Source: Hyphobacterium indicum
Lineage (GTDB): Bacteria; Pseudomonadota; Alphaproteobacteria; Caulobacterales; Maricaulaceae
Direction of reading: 5' to 3'
NCBI RefSeq assembly: GCF_003129605.1
Contig: NZ_QBDX01000002.1
Span: forward strand, 285,501 to 349,500
DNA length: 64,000 nt
The position numbers and the translations under genes were made by a program. This document shows positions 27,987 through 37,182 of this stretch, piece after piece. The notes beneath the pieces were generated by a model that was not told the origin of the DNA, made no database searches, and saw nothing but the letters and a program-made list of their open reading frames with translations. Position 1 is the stretch's first letter; every line of letters begins with the position of its first letter.

Positions 27987-29249
27987 ATGATGCTTATACG
28001 TTCACTGCTGCTCGCGGCCGGACTGGCCGCCACGCTCGCCTCGGGCGCATGGGCCCAGCATTTTGGTGGCCATGTCGAGCTTCGCGATGTTGACCGCGAT
28101 GGCGACCTCAAGGTCATCGCCGGCTCTGCGGAAATCTCAGGGCGGATCGGCGAAGATCTTGCTGTGTTCGGCGGCAGCATTGTCATCGACGCCCAGGTTG
28201 AAGGCGATATCCGCGTGGCCGGCGGAAATGTGACCGTCACTGGAACTGTTGGCGGGGATGCGGAAGTTGCCGGCGGGTCGGTCGAGCTGACAGTCGATAT
28301 CGGTGACAGTGCCGAATTTGCCGGCGGTTATGTCGAATATTCTGGTACAATCGGCGGATCGCTGGATTCGGCTGCTGGCGTGCTGGAGATCGCCGAGGGC
28401 AGTGTCGTCACGGGCCCGGCCGATATGGCCGGTCAATCGATCACGTTGCGGGGCCATTTCCTCGACACCGTCGAGATTCTGGCTCAGGACGTCGTTATAT
28501 CCGGCCGCATAGATGGCGATGTTGAGATCGAGGCCGAGCGCCTCACCATCGAACCCGGAGCCGTCATTTCCGGCCGTCTGGAATATTTCGGCCCGTCCGA
28601 GCCCGAGATTTCGCCTGATGCCACATTGGCAAATGGCGTTGAATACACATACCGCCTGATCGAGCTTGATTGGGACGGCGACCAGTTTAGCGATATTGAT
28701 TTCGATTTCGATATCGTTCCGCCGGCCGAATTCTTTGCGGTATCCGGCGTCGCCTTTTCGCTTCTGCTGGGCCTGTTGGCGCTCGTGATGATGCCGAAAG
28801 GCGTCACCCGTCTGTCGACGAAATTCCGGAAGCACCCGCTTCTGGCTCCGTTGATCGGTCTGTTCCTGCTTCCGATGGGCTGGATCATGCTGATGACCGC
28901 TGGCACGGTGCTCCTGTTCATCTCCGTTGTGGGGATCGTACTGATACCCTTCTGGTGGGTTTTCGGCATATTCCTGCTCTTGCTGGCCTATCCACTCGGG
29001 GCGATTGCCGTCGGCGACTGTATTTTCAATCGCGCCGGAAAGCCCAATCCCGGCCTGGGAATGCGGCTTCTGGGGATGGCCGTTGTCCTGATCCTGTCAG
29101 CTGCGCTCTGGATATTGCCGCCTCTGGCTGTGATTGCGTCGCTGATCCTGTCCTGGATCGGCCTTGGGTCCTGGATGCTGGCCGCTTTTGGTCGCAAGGA
29201 CGATAATGGCGGCAGCCCGGCTGCCGCATCCGCCGATACTTCTGTCTAG
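27987..29249 (+). CDS. Bactofilin-like domain fused to a multi-pass membrane domain (member D)
   Basis: 420 residues. Signal peptide (1-23, ending GAWA), then beta-helix rungs (about 38-190: AGSAEISGRIGEDLAVFGGS, AGGNVTVTGTVGGDAEVAGG) and a short equivalent of the family's C-terminal module (GAVISGRLEYFGPSEPEI) without cysteines. A membrane domain follows (about 245-405) with five or six hydrophobic segments and a charged tail. GGAGG precedes the tandem ATGs. Its membrane domain may anchor or transport something for the lipoprotein and secreted members; this is inference. It is the last gene before a strong hairpin. Confidence 0.84.
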   Translation: MMLIRSLLLAAGLAATLASGAWAQHFGGHVELRDVDRDGDLKVIAGSAEISGRIGEDLAVFGGSIVIDAQVEGDIRVAGGNVTVTGTVGGDAEVAGGSVELTVDIGDSAEFAGGYVEYSGTIGGSLDSAAGVLEIAEGSVVTGPADMAGQSITLRGHFLDTVEILAQDVVISGRIDGDVEIEAERLTIEPGAVISGRLEYFGPSEPEISPDATLANGVEYTYRLIELDWDGDQFSDIDFDFDIVPPAEFFAVSGVAFSLLLGLLALVMMPKGVTRLSTKFRKHPLLAPLIGLFLLPMGWIMLMTAGTVLLFISVVGIVLIPFWWVFGIFLLLLAYPLGAIAVGDCIFNRAGKPNPGLGMRLLGMAVVLILSAALWILPPLAVIASLILSWIGLGSWMLAAFGRKDDNGGSPAAASADTSV

Positions 29250-29263
29250 GCGCTGAACACAAA

Positions 29264-29292
29264 TTGCGGGCGGTGCTTGAAGCCGCCCGCAA
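29264..29292 (+). terminator. Hairpin closing the bactofilin-like operon
   Basis: Perfect ten-base arms TTGCGGGCGG (29264-29273) and CCGCCCGCAA (29283-29292) around a nine-base loop, 15 bases after the stop of member D and 21 bases before lipA. There is no T-run after it, so it may be a pause or 3'-end stabiliser rather than a classic intrinsic terminator. Confidence 0.6.
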
Positions 29293-29313
29293 CTAGCGCC
29301 ATGTTGCGCCGCA

Positions 29314-30279
29314 ATGGCCAATCTTATCGACACCCTCGCGGAGACCCCGCGGCCCCGGCATCCGGAAAAGCAGCATCGCCCGGACAATCCGGTCCTGCGC
29401 AAGCCGGACTGGATCCGTGTCAAGGCACCGGTTGGCGGCGAGTATGCTGAAACCCGCAATATCGTGAAAGATAACAATCTGATCACGGTCTGCGAGGAAG
29501 CCGGATGCCCGAATATCGGTGAATGCTGGACCCAGAAACATGCCACATTCATGATTCTGGGGGACACCTGCACCCGCGCCTGTGCCTTCTGCAATGTAAA
29601 AACCGGCCTACCGTCGCCGGTCGATCATGATGAGGCCAATCGCATCGGCGACGCGGTCGTCAAGATGGGGCTCAAACACGTCGTCATCACTTCCGTGGAT
29701 CGCGATGATCTGGAAGATGGCGGTGCGCAACATTTCGTCGATGTGATCAAGGCCATTCGCGCGGCATCGCCCGGGACCACCATTGAAATCCTTACGCCGG
29801 ATTTCCTCCGTAAGGACGGCGCGATCAATACGGTGATCGATGCCCGTCCGGACGTCTTCAATCACAATTTGGAAACGGTGCCTCGGCTCTATCTCTCTAT
29901 TCGGCCCGGCGCCCGCTATTACCACTCCCTGCGCCTCCTTGAGCAGGTGAAAGAACGCGATCCGTCCCAGTTCACAAAGTCCGGCCTGATGGTTGGCCTC
30001 GGCGAGAGCAAGGAGGAGGTCATGCAGGTGATGGATGATATGCGCTCGGCCGGAATCGATTTCCTGACCATTGGCCAGTATCTCCAACCCACGCGCAAGC
30101 ATGCTTCGGTTCAGCGTTTTGTCGAACCGCAGGAATTCAAGGCCTATGAGACCATTGCCCGGGCCAAGGGCTTCCTGATGGTCTCGGCAACACCACTGAC
30201 GCGCTCCAGCTATCATGCCGGCGATGATTTCGTGCGCCTTCGTGCGGCACGTGACGCTTCGCTCGCTGGCGGCAGATGA
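29314..30279 (+). CDS. lipA: Lipoyl synthase
   Basis: 321 residues. A radical-SAM enzyme that inserts two sulfurs into octanoyl-lysine on lipoyl domains such as those of PdhB and PdhC. Both clusters are present: auxiliary cysteines C60, C65 and C71 ([15 protein letters not shown]) and the radical-SAM CxxxCxxC at C86, C90 and C93 ([10 protein letters not shown]), plus the conserved RSSYHA serine near the C-terminus. No Shine-Dalgarno is obvious at the ATG. The next gene overlaps by ATGA. Confidence 0.97.
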   Translation: MANLIDTLAETPRPRHPEKQHRPDNPVLRKPDWIRVKAPVGGEYAETRNIVKDNNLITVCEEAGCPNIGECWTQKHATFMILGDTCTRACAFCNVKTGLPSPVDHDEANRIGDAVVKMGLKHVVITSVDRDDLEDGGAQHFVDVIKAIRAASPGTTIEILTPDFLRKDGAINTVIDARPDVFNHNLETVPRLYLSIRPGARYYHSLRLLEQVKERDPSQFTKSGLMVGLGESKEEVMQVMDDMRSAGIDFLTIGQYLQPTRKHASVQRFVEPQEFKAYETIARAKGFLMVSATPLTRSSYHAGDDFVRLRAARDASLAGGR

Positions 30280-30764
30280 TTTCCCGGCATTCCGAACGCT
30301 TGCGGGTGCGTCATGCGCCGGCCGATATATTCGCGCTTGTCTCCGATGTCGAACGCTATCCCGATTTCATTCCCTATCTGACCTCGTTGCGGATTCTCAG
30401 TCGCGAATCCTCTGGATCACAACTGGTTTTCGTGGCGGAGGCGGTCGCCCGCTACAAATTCGCCCGGGAACGTTTTGTGACGCGCGTCACGGCGGATGCC
30501 GCCGCGCTGCGTGTTTCAGTCAACCTTGTGGAGGGGCCGTTTCACATTCTGCGTAATGTCTGGCAGATGTCGGAGCTGAGTGATGGCTCGACGGCGATCG
30601 ATTTCGAGTTGGAATTCCAGTTCAATAACATGGTTCTGGACATGCTGATCCGCGCGAACAAGCAGCGCGCCGTACACAAGATGATCGGACATTTCGTTCA
30701 GGAAGCTGACAGGCGCTATCCTGTGACCGGCCGGGCTTCAGGACCGTCCGACGCCGGACAGTAG
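30276..30764 (+). CDS. COQ10/RatA-type START-domain protein
   Basis: 162 residues: [38 protein letters not shown] and the C-terminal [21 protein letters not shown] helix match the polyketide-cyclase/COQ10 START family. Mitochondrial COQ10 binds ubiquinone and supports respiration; E. coli RatA was described as a ribosome-association toxin. In alphaproteobacteria next to lipA the quinone-chaperone role is more likely. Its ATG overlaps the lipA stop (30276-30279), and its 3' end overlaps the convergent cinA-like gene by 27 bases. Confidence 0.88.
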   Translation: MISRHSERLRVRHAPADIFALVSDVERYPDFIPYLTSLRILSRESSGSQLVFVAEAVARYKFARERFVTRVTADAAALRVSVNLVEGPFHILRNVWQMSELSDGSTAIDFELEFQFNNMVLDMLIRANKQRAVHKMIGHFVQEADRRYPVTGRASGPSDAGQ

Positions 30765-31238
30765 CAATTCGAGCGCCTGCTTTACCGACGCCTGCCGCAC
30801 AACGTCGCGGCCGATATCACCGAATCTCTGTTCCAGTGTCTCGATGAGGCCGGACGAGGTCGCCAGACCAAACCAGACGAGGCCGGCCGGTTTTACATCA
30901 CTCCCGCCAGGGCCCGCGATTCCGGTAATTGAAACGGCCACATCTGCGCCCGATGCCGACAATGCGCCGAGCGCCATTTCCCGGGCAACAGCTTCGGACA
31001 CCGCACCGAATTCCGCAATCAAATCCGGGTCCACTCCGAGACTGTCGATCTTTGCCGTATTTGAATAGGTAATATAGCCGCGGTCATAAGCGTCAGATGA
31101 TCCCGGAATGCGCGTGATAGCCCCCCCGACCAGCCCGCCGGTACAGCTTTCCGCCGTCGCAAGTCGCAGCTTTCGCGCTGAAGCGGTTTCAACAACACGA
31201 AAGGCCAGGGCGCTTATTTCAGCTTCGACATCATGCAT
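30738..31238 (-). CDS. CinA-type nicotinamide-nucleotide amidohydrolase
   Basis: 166 residues, the stand-alone PncC/CinA C-terminal domain. The motifs LRLATAESCTGGLVGGAITR (about 25-44), GYITYSNTAK, AVSEAVAREMALGA and SITGIAGPGGSDVKPAGLVW are all typical. It deamidates nicotinamide mononucleotide to nicotinate mononucleotide, salvaging NAD breakdown products. The start overlaps the end of ispDF by eight bases, so it is probably translated from the same message. Confidence 0.93.
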   Translation of the reverse strand: MHDVEAEISALAFRVVETASARKLRLATAESCTGGLVGGAITRIPGSSDAYDRGYITYSNTAKIDSLGVDPDLIAEFGAVSEAVAREMALGALSASGADVAVSITGIAGPGGSDVKPAGLVWFGLATSSGLIETLEQRFGDIGRDVVRQASVKQALELLLSGVGRS

Positions 31239-32385
31239 GTCGTTTCACCGTTACGATCGCCTGCGCGGCAATGCCTTCGCCGCGCCCCGTGAAGCCCAGA
31301 CCTTCCGTGGTAGTGGCTTTGATATTCACAGAGGCGGTCGGCAAGCCCAGCAATTCTGCGACTCTTTCCTGCATGGCCGCACGAAAGGGGCCGATCCTGG
31401 GTTGCTCACAGATCAAAGTGATATCCGCATGTAACACCTGCGCGCCCACCTTGTGGAGCAGTGCCAGCGCATGTTCGACAAAAGCCGAAGATGCTGCGCC
31501 TTTCCATTGCGGATCAGAGGGCGGAAAATGTTGACCGATATCGCCCGCGCAGATGGTGCCGAGCAGGGCGTCGACCAGGGCATGCAGGCCGGCATCCGCA
31601 TCAGAATGCCCGATCAGCTCGAATTCACAGGGGATTTCCACACCGCAGAGCCAAACGCCCTGTCCGGGACCCAGGCGATGAACATCAAATCCGGACCCGC
31701 TGACGGTGGTCATACTATCACCTGTTCTGACTGGCATCTGAAAGTCTTCGGGAAAGGTGAGTTTGATATTCGCCGGTTCGCCGTCCACGATTTTCACAGG
31801 GATGCCGGCGGCGCGCATCAGGCTGGCTTCATCGGGAAAGTCCCGGTTGGACTCTCTTGCCTCGAAAGCGCCGAGCAGCGACTGGAACTGAAACGCCTGC
31901 GGAGTCTGTACGCGCACCAACAGATTACGATCCACGCTGTCACCGATAGCATCCTGCTCTCTGGTGAAAGTCGCATCTGTGACAGGCAAACCCGGTACGG
32001 CTGCCTCTGACCCAGCCAGAGCATCACACAGGCGTTGTATCAAATCATGTGAAACGAAAGGGCGGGCGGCATCGTGAATCAGAACATGATCAGGTGCGTG
32101 ATCGGCTAGCGCCAGTAACCCCCTATGGACTGACTGGTTTCTCGTAGTCCCACCAAAACAATGCATTGCACCGATATATTCATTTGCCAGATCAAAATAC
32201 GCCTGATCGTCAGGATGGATCACCACACAGACCGTATCAATGGCGGGATGCGTATGAAATGCCCGCAGCGTCTGCGCCAGCACTGACTCTCCGCCCATGT
32301 CGCGATATTGCTTCGGCAGGCCACCGCCGGCCCGGTGTCCACGGCCGGCGGCAACGATCAGGGCGGCGGTTGTGGTCTGTGACAC
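31231..32385 (-). CDS. ispDF: Bifunctional IspD/IspF, MEP isoprenoid pathway
   Basis: 384 residues. The N-terminal IspD half (1-225) has the nucleotidyltransferase motif IVAAGRGHRAGGGLPKQY and VLIHDAARPFV and forms CDP-methylerythritol. The C-terminal IspF half (about 228-384) has the metal-binding SGFDVHRLGPGQ and LIGHSDADAGLHALVDALLG and forms methylerythritol cyclodiphosphate. Fusion of these non-consecutive enzymes is a known alphaproteobacterial feature. It is divergent from dusB across 84 bases. Confidence 0.97.
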   Translation of the reverse strand: MSQTTTAALIVAAGRGHRAGGGLPKQYRDMGGESVLAQTLRAFHTHPAIDTVCVVIHPDDQAYFDLANEYIGAMHCFGGTTRNQSVHRGLLALADHAPDHVLIHDAARPFVSHDLIQRLCDALAGSEAAVPGLPVTDATFTREQDAIGDSVDRNLLVRVQTPQAFQFQSLLGAFEARESNRDFPDEASLMRAAGIPVKIVDGEPANIKLTFPEDFQMPVRTGDSMTTVSGSGFDVHRLGPGQGVWLCGVEIPCEFELIGHSDADAGLHALVDALLGTICAGDIGQHFPPSDPQWKGAASSAFVEHALALLHKVGAQVLHADITLICEQPRIGPFRAAMQERVAELLGLPTASVNIKATTTEGLGFTGRGEGIAAQAIVTVKRHA

Positions 32386-32469
32386 GGGTGAGGCGCCTCA
32401 ACTTGCGATTCAGGGAGCTCCTCTATAGGTTCCGCCAGCTTTTTAGACCAGCCGCGAAGTAAATGTCTC

Positions 32470-33444
32470 ATGATTCAACTGGGTCCACACCGGATAGACG
32501 CGCGCGCCATGCTGGCGCCGATGTCTGGTGTGACAGACCTGCCCTTCCGGGCCCAGGCCCGCGCGTTTGGGGCCAGGATGGTCGTCAGTGAAATGGTTGC
32601 CAGCGAGGAATTCGTGACCGGCGGCAAGCAGGCCTGGGAAAAGGCTGCGCTGGATGATGGTGCCGGCCTGAAAATACTGCAGCTGGCCGGCCGTGAAGCC
32701 CGATGGATGCATGAAGCCGCAAAAATCGCCGAAGGCGAGGGCGCTGACATCATCGACATCAATATGGGCTGCCCGGCACGCAAGGTCACCAATGGCCTCT
32801 CGGGCTCGGCGCTGATGCGTGATCTGGATCATGCCATGAGCCTGATCGAGGCGACACTGGCGGCGGTAAAAGTGCCGGTAACTCTGAAAATGCGCCTCGG
32901 CTGGGATCACGAAAACCTGAATGCGCCCGAACTTGCCAGTCGGGCGGAAGCAGCGGGTGTCCGCTTGATAACCGTTCATGGCCGGACCCGTCAGCAATTC
33001 TACAAGGGACAGGCGGATTGGGCGCGGGTCGGTGATGTAAAAGCTGCGGTCTCTGTTCCGGTTGTGGTCAATGGCGACATACGTGACCTGCCGACGGCGC
33101 GCGCTGCTCTCGATCGGTCTGGCGCGGACATGGTTATGATTGGCCGGGCCGCCGAGGGGCGTCCATGGTTGATTGCCGAGCTCGATTCCGCTCTTGCCGG
33201 GGAGGTGCGCAGCATATCGATGGCGGACAAGTTGTCGGCGTTGACGGCGCAGCTCGAGAGGTCATTGATCTTCTACGGCGATCACATAGGCCTGCGGATG
33301 ATGCGCAAGCATCTGGCGGCCTTTGCCGGTGTTGAATTCGCTGCCGACCCCGGATTGCGGCAAGGCCTGTGCCAGACGGCTGAGCCCGCGACAGTTTTCA
33401 AATTGCTTTCTGGTCTGCAACAGCGCACCCATATCGCCGCCTGA
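32470..33444 (+). CDS. dusB: tRNA-dihydrouridine synthase B
   Basis: 324 residues. A flavoenzyme reducing uridines in the tRNA D-loop or beyond. [20 protein letters not shown] at the N-terminus, [20 protein letters not shown] with the catalytic Cys near 100, [12 protein letters not shown] near 168 and [17 protein letters not shown] in the FMN site. The C-terminal helical domain includes [12 protein letters not shown]. Located upstream of nitrogen two-component genes, as in rhizobia and Caulobacter relatives. Confidence 0.95.
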   Translation: MIQLGPHRIDARAMLAPMSGVTDLPFRAQARAFGARMVVSEMVASEEFVTGGKQAWEKAALDDGAGLKILQLAGREARWMHEAAKIAEGEGADIIDINMGCPARKVTNGLSGSALMRDLDHAMSLIEATLAAVKVPVTLKMRLGWDHENLNAPELASRAEAAGVRLITVHGRTRQQFYKGQADWARVGDVKAAVSVPVVVNGDIRDLPTARAALDRSGADMVMIGRAAEGRPWLIAELDSALAGEVRSISMADKLSALTAQLERSLIFYGDHIGLRMMRKHLAAFAGVEFAADPGLRQGLCQTAEPATVFKLLSGLQQRTHIAA

Positions 33445-33510
33445 CAGCCCTGTGTCATTCGCGACACAAGGGCGTTGATTTTCAGCAACAACTCGGCGAA
33501 ACTCTTTGGA

Positions 33511-35763
33511 ATGTCGGTGGATAACAGCGATCCTTCCTCACCGGATTTCCCGGAATCCGCAAACCTTCCCCGCGCAATCGTGGTTGCGCTCTGGGCCGGT
33601 GTCGGCGTTTCAACGGCCATTCTCATCCTTGCCGCATTCATTCTGATCTTTGGCGATGACCAGACATTTCCCGGGCGACAGAATCTGGTCCTGCTGCTGA
33701 TTGCCAACCTTGTCTTGTTGTCCGGTCTGGCCGGACTCGTCGGTTTCCGTGTGGCGCGGCGCTTTGCCGGGCGCAAATATGGAGAGCCGGCACCACGGCT
33801 GCACCTCCGTTTCATTGCCATGTTTTCCCTGGCAGCCGTCGCCCCGGCCATTTTGATGGCGCTTTTTCTCGGAGGCGTGCTGACCCGCGGGGTGGAATAC
33901 TGGTTTGGTGAGCGTGTGAATACCGTGGTTGAGTCCGCCGCTGAAACCGCTGCGGTGATTGTGGAACAGCAGTCCCAGCAGGCACTGAACGAAATCCAGC
34001 TTATGGCATTTGACATCTCTGGCGCTGAGCCGGTTGCAGCGTTTTCGGAGGACCCGGAGACCTACACAGCCTATTTCCGCCGCCAGGCAATCGTTCGCAG
34101 CTTTCCGTCAGCCTATCTGGTGGACAGTGAAGGCAATATCCTTGTCAGGGCAGAAGATTCTGGCTCTCCGGCTTTTGTGAGCCCGTCACAGCGCCTTTAT
34201 CAACTGGCGCGGGACGGCGATCTCGGCGTCTCCGACCCGGAACAGGCGACCGGCAGCGAGCCGGCCTTGCGGGGGTTGCTGCTGTTGCCGGCATATGAGG
34301 ATGCTTTTCTCTATGTCACGCTGGATGTCGACCTTTCCTTACTGCTGCGCGCCCAGGCGGCACTCGATGATTTCCGGTCAGCGACCGAGAGCGAAGCGGA
34401 AACCCGTCTGGTATTCATTCTGGTCTATCTCGAAACCGCTTTCCTGATCCTTCTGGGCGCCGTCTGGCTAGCCCTGTCTGCGGCCACACGGGTTGTGCGG
34501 CCTGTCGCCAGCCTGGTTCGGGCCGCCGAACAGGTTCGTCAGGGCAATCTGGACACACGTGTCGAAGTTCACCGCGAAGACGATGAAATCGCCACACTGG
34601 GACGGGCTTTTAACCGGATGACCCGGCAGCTGCGCGGTCAGCGCCGCGAACTCCTCATGGCACACGGCCAGTCCGAAAACCGCAGGGCCTTCACCGAGGC
34701 CGTCCTGTCAGGGATCAGCGCAGGCGTGATCCGGATAGATGATCAGGACCGCATTACGCTGGCCAATCGTCCGGCCTGTGATCTCCTGGGCCGAGATGAA
34801 GACAAGCTCGTTGGGCAGGAATTGGCACAGGTGTCGCCGGAACTGGAGAGCGTGGCGGTTCAGGCGCGTCAACGCCCGGGCGATATCGCCAGCTCGCAGA
34901 TAGAATTGTCCGAAGACGAGGAACGCCCGATCAGCCTGAACGTCCGCGCCGGCCTGGATCCCGATGCAGGACTTATCCTGACATTCGATGATGTCAGCCG
35001 CCTTGTGGCCGCACAACGCAGCGCGGCCTGGCGCGACGTGGCGCGCCGGATTGCGCATGAAATCAAGAACCCGCTAACACCGATCCAGCTCTCGGCCGAG
35101 CGCCTGCAACGGCGCTACCGCAAACAGGTGAATGAGGACGATGTCGAGACATTCGATCGATGCGTAGCGACCATAGTGCGTCAGGTCAGTGATATTGGCC
35201 GGATGGTTGATGAATTCTCGTCATTCGCCCGGATGCCGCAGCCGAAAATCGAGCCTGTCGGCATGACAGACCTGATCCGGAATGTTGTGTTCGCCCAGCG
35301 GGTTGCCAGCCCGGCCGTGTCCATCGAGTTTTCTCATCCTGACGCTGATATCCATGCAGAATGCGACGAACGCTTGGCCGCGCAAGCGCTGACCAACATT
35401 GTCAAGAATGCCGCGGAAAGCGTCACCGCGCGCATGGAATCCATTGCCGGAACCAAGCTGAAGGGACGTATTCAGCTCACACTTTCCGCAACCGACGGAT
35501 TCGCCGAAATCATTATTCAGGACAATGGGCTGGGCTGGCCCTTGGCCAATCGCGAGCGCCTGACCGAACCCTATATGACAACGCGCGAAAAGGGGACCGG
35601 CCTCGGTCTCGCAATCGTCAAACGGGTGATGGAAGACCATCGTGGGCGCTTGGAACTCGATCAGCCCGATGAAGGCCATGGGGCCATCGTCCGCATGAAA
35701 TTTCCGATGTCGAGCCAGACTGGCCCGGATATCGCTTCTGAAACCGAAAATGCCCAGGTGTGA
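33511..35763 (+). CDS. ntrY: NtrY-type sensor histidine kinase
   Basis: 750 residues from the ATG at 33511; an upstream TTG at 33475 would add 12 residues. Three membrane helices (about 22-47, 60-80, 100-124) and a fourth (about 300-328) flank a periplasmic domain, followed by HAMP (RPVASLVRAAEQVRQGNLDT), PAS (about 395-500), the H-box AHEIKNPLTPIQLSAERL with His516, and the ATPase with DNGLGW and EKGTGLGLAIVKRVM. NtrY signals to NtrX; in alphaproteobacteria the pair affects nitrogen metabolism, respiration and envelope. It is three bases upstream of ntrX. No ntrB or ntrC gene lies between it and dusB. Confidence 0.93.
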   Translation: MSVDNSDPSSPDFPESANLPRAIVVALWAGVGVSTAILILAAFILIFGDDQTFPGRQNLVLLLIANLVLLSGLAGLVGFRVARRFAGRKYGEPAPRLHLRFIAMFSLAAVAPAILMALFLGGVLTRGVEYWFGERVNTVVESAAETAAVIVEQQSQQALNEIQLMAFDISGAEPVAAFSEDPETYTAYFRRQAIVRSFPSAYLVDSEGNILVRAEDSGSPAFVSPSQRLYQLARDGDLGVSDPEQATGSEPALRGLLLLPAYEDAFLYVTLDVDLSLLLRAQAALDDFRSATESEAETRLVFILVYLETAFLILLGAVWLALSAATRVVRPVASLVRAAEQVRQGNLDTRVEVHREDDEIATLGRAFNRMTRQLRGQRRELLMAHGQSENRRAFTEAVLSGISAGVIRIDDQDRITLANRPACDLLGRDEDKLVGQELAQVSPELESVAVQARQRPGDIASSQIELSEDEERPISLNVRAGLDPDAGLILTFDDVSRLVAAQRSAAWRDVARRIAHEIKNPLTPIQLSAERLQRRYRKQVNEDDVETFDRCVATIVRQVSDIGRMVDEFSSFARMPQPKIEPVGMTDLIRNVVFAQRVASPAVSIEFSHPDADIHAECDERLAAQALTNIVKNAAESVTARMESIAGTKLKGRIQLTLSATDGFAEIIIQDNGLGWPLANRERLTEPYMTTREKGTGLGLAIVKRVMEDHRGRLELDQPDEGHGAIVRMKFPMSSQTGPDIASETENAQV

Positions 35764-35766
35764 GAC

Positions 35767-37170
35767 ATGGCCAACGACATTCTCATTGTAGATGACGAAG
35801 AAGATATCCGCGATCTGGTCGCCGGATTGCTCGAGGATGAGGGCTATCAGGCCCGCGAAGCGGCGAATGCCGATGATGCGCTGGCGGCTTTGCGAACGCG
35901 CAAGCCATCGCTCGTCATTCTTGATGTCTGGCTGCAGGGAAGCCGGCTGGACGGGATCGAATTGCTGGAAGAGATGAAAAAGGTTGACCCGGAATTGCCG
36001 GTCATCGTGATCTCGGGACATGGCACGATCGAGACCGCGGTCGCGGCTATCCGCAAGGGAGCCTATGATTTCATCGAAAAACCGTTCAAGAGCGACAAGC
36101 TGATCCTGACGATTGAACGCGCCATGGAAGCCAGCCAGTTGCGCCGGGAAAACGCTGAATTGAAGGCGAGGGGCCCGGGCGAACCGGAACTCGTTGGCAA
36201 GTCAGGACCGATTTCCCAATTGCGGCAGTTGATCGAGCGCGTCGGGCCGACCAATAGCCGTGTTCTGATTTGTGGTCCCGCCGGAAGCGGCAAAGAAGTT
36301 GTCGCGCGTCTGATCCATGCCAGGTCACCCCGCGCCAAGGCTCCCTTCATTGCCGTCAATGCCGCGGGCATGGAGCCTGACCGCGTCGAGGAAGAATTGT
36401 TCGGCTCGGAAACCGAACAGGGGCTCGTCTCGCAGGTCGGCCTTCTGGAGCGGGCCCACGGGGGCACGCTCTTCTTCGATGAAATTGGTGATATGCCCAT
36501 CGCAACGCAGAATAAATTGCTGCGCATGCTGGTCGATTCCAGCTTCCGTCGCCTGGGCGGCGGTGGCGACGTCAAAATCAATGTTCGAGTGATATCATCA
36601 TCCTCGCGGAATCTGCGCGATCATATTTCGGCGGGCTTGTTCCGAGAGGACCTTTACCACCGTCTTGCCGTCGTGCCGGTGGATGTGCCCGGTCTTTCCG
36701 AAAGGCGCGAAGATATTCCACTCCTGGTCGATCATTTCCTGTCGCGCATTACCAGCTATTCCGGCCTGACCAAGCGCGAGATCGGCGAAGACGCCATGGC
36801 AGCGCTCCAGGCTCATGACTGGCCCGGTAATGTCCGCCAGTTGCGCAACAATGTCGAACGTCTGCTGATTCTGACCTCTGGCAATCCGGACGGGCCAATC
36901 ACACTCGATTCGCTGCCATCCGAAGTGGCGGGGCGCGAAACAGACGATAGCGGCTTTGACGCCGAGCGGATGATCGCTCTGCCGCTGCGCGATGCACGTG
37001 AAAAATTCGAACGTGAATATCTGAAATCGCAGATCAACCGCTTTGGTGGCAACATTTCCCGCACAGCCGCATTTATCGGCATGGAACGCTCCGCCTTGCA
37101 TCGCAAGCTGAAGTCTTTAGGGGTAAATACCTCTGAAGCCCGCTCGGATGGCGAGCTCGCCGAGGAATAA
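35767..37170 (+). CDS. ntrX: NtrX-type response regulator
   Basis: 467 residues: receiver (phospho-Asp53 in LVILDVWLQG, Lys in FIEKPFKS), AAA+ domain (Walker A GPAGSGKE near 170, Walker B LFFDEIGDM near 240) and a C-terminal Fis-type helix-turn-helix (GGNISRTAAFIGMERSALHR). The sigma54-contact GAFTGA loop is missing: the region after EEELFG reads SETEQGLVSQVG. NtrX proteins of alphaproteobacteria are known to lack this loop and to act without sigma54. Starts three bases after ntrY. Confidence 0.95.
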   Translation: MANDILIVDDEEDIRDLVAGLLEDEGYQAREAANADDALAALRTRKPSLVILDVWLQGSRLDGIELLEEMKKVDPELPVIVISGHGTIETAVAAIRKGAYDFIEKPFKSDKLILTIERAMEASQLRRENAELKARGPGEPELVGKSGPISQLRQLIERVGPTNSRVLICGPAGSGKEVVARLIHARSPRAKAPFIAVNAAGMEPDRVEEELFGSETEQGLVSQVGLLERAHGGTLFFDEIGDMPIATQNKLLRMLVDSSFRRLGGGGDVKINVRVISSSSRNLRDHISAGLFREDLYHRLAVVPVDVPGLSERREDIPLLVDHFLSRITSYSGLTKREIGEDAMAALQAHDWPGNVRQLRNNVERLLILTSGNPDGPITLDSLPSEVAGRETDDSGFDAERMIALPLRDAREKFEREYLKSQINRFGGNISRTAAFIGMERSALHRKLKSLGVNTSEARSDGELAEE

Positions 37171-37182
37171 GGATTTGACGCC

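Noticed and set aside
30276-30764. Reading the START-domain protein as a RatA toxin of a toxin-antitoxin pair
   Set aside because: There is no antitoxin partner; coupling to lipA and the COQ10-type sequence favour a quinone-related role.
35767-37170. NtrX called as NtrC
   Set aside because: The GAFTGA loop is missing and the kinase partner upstream has NtrY topology with several membrane helices.
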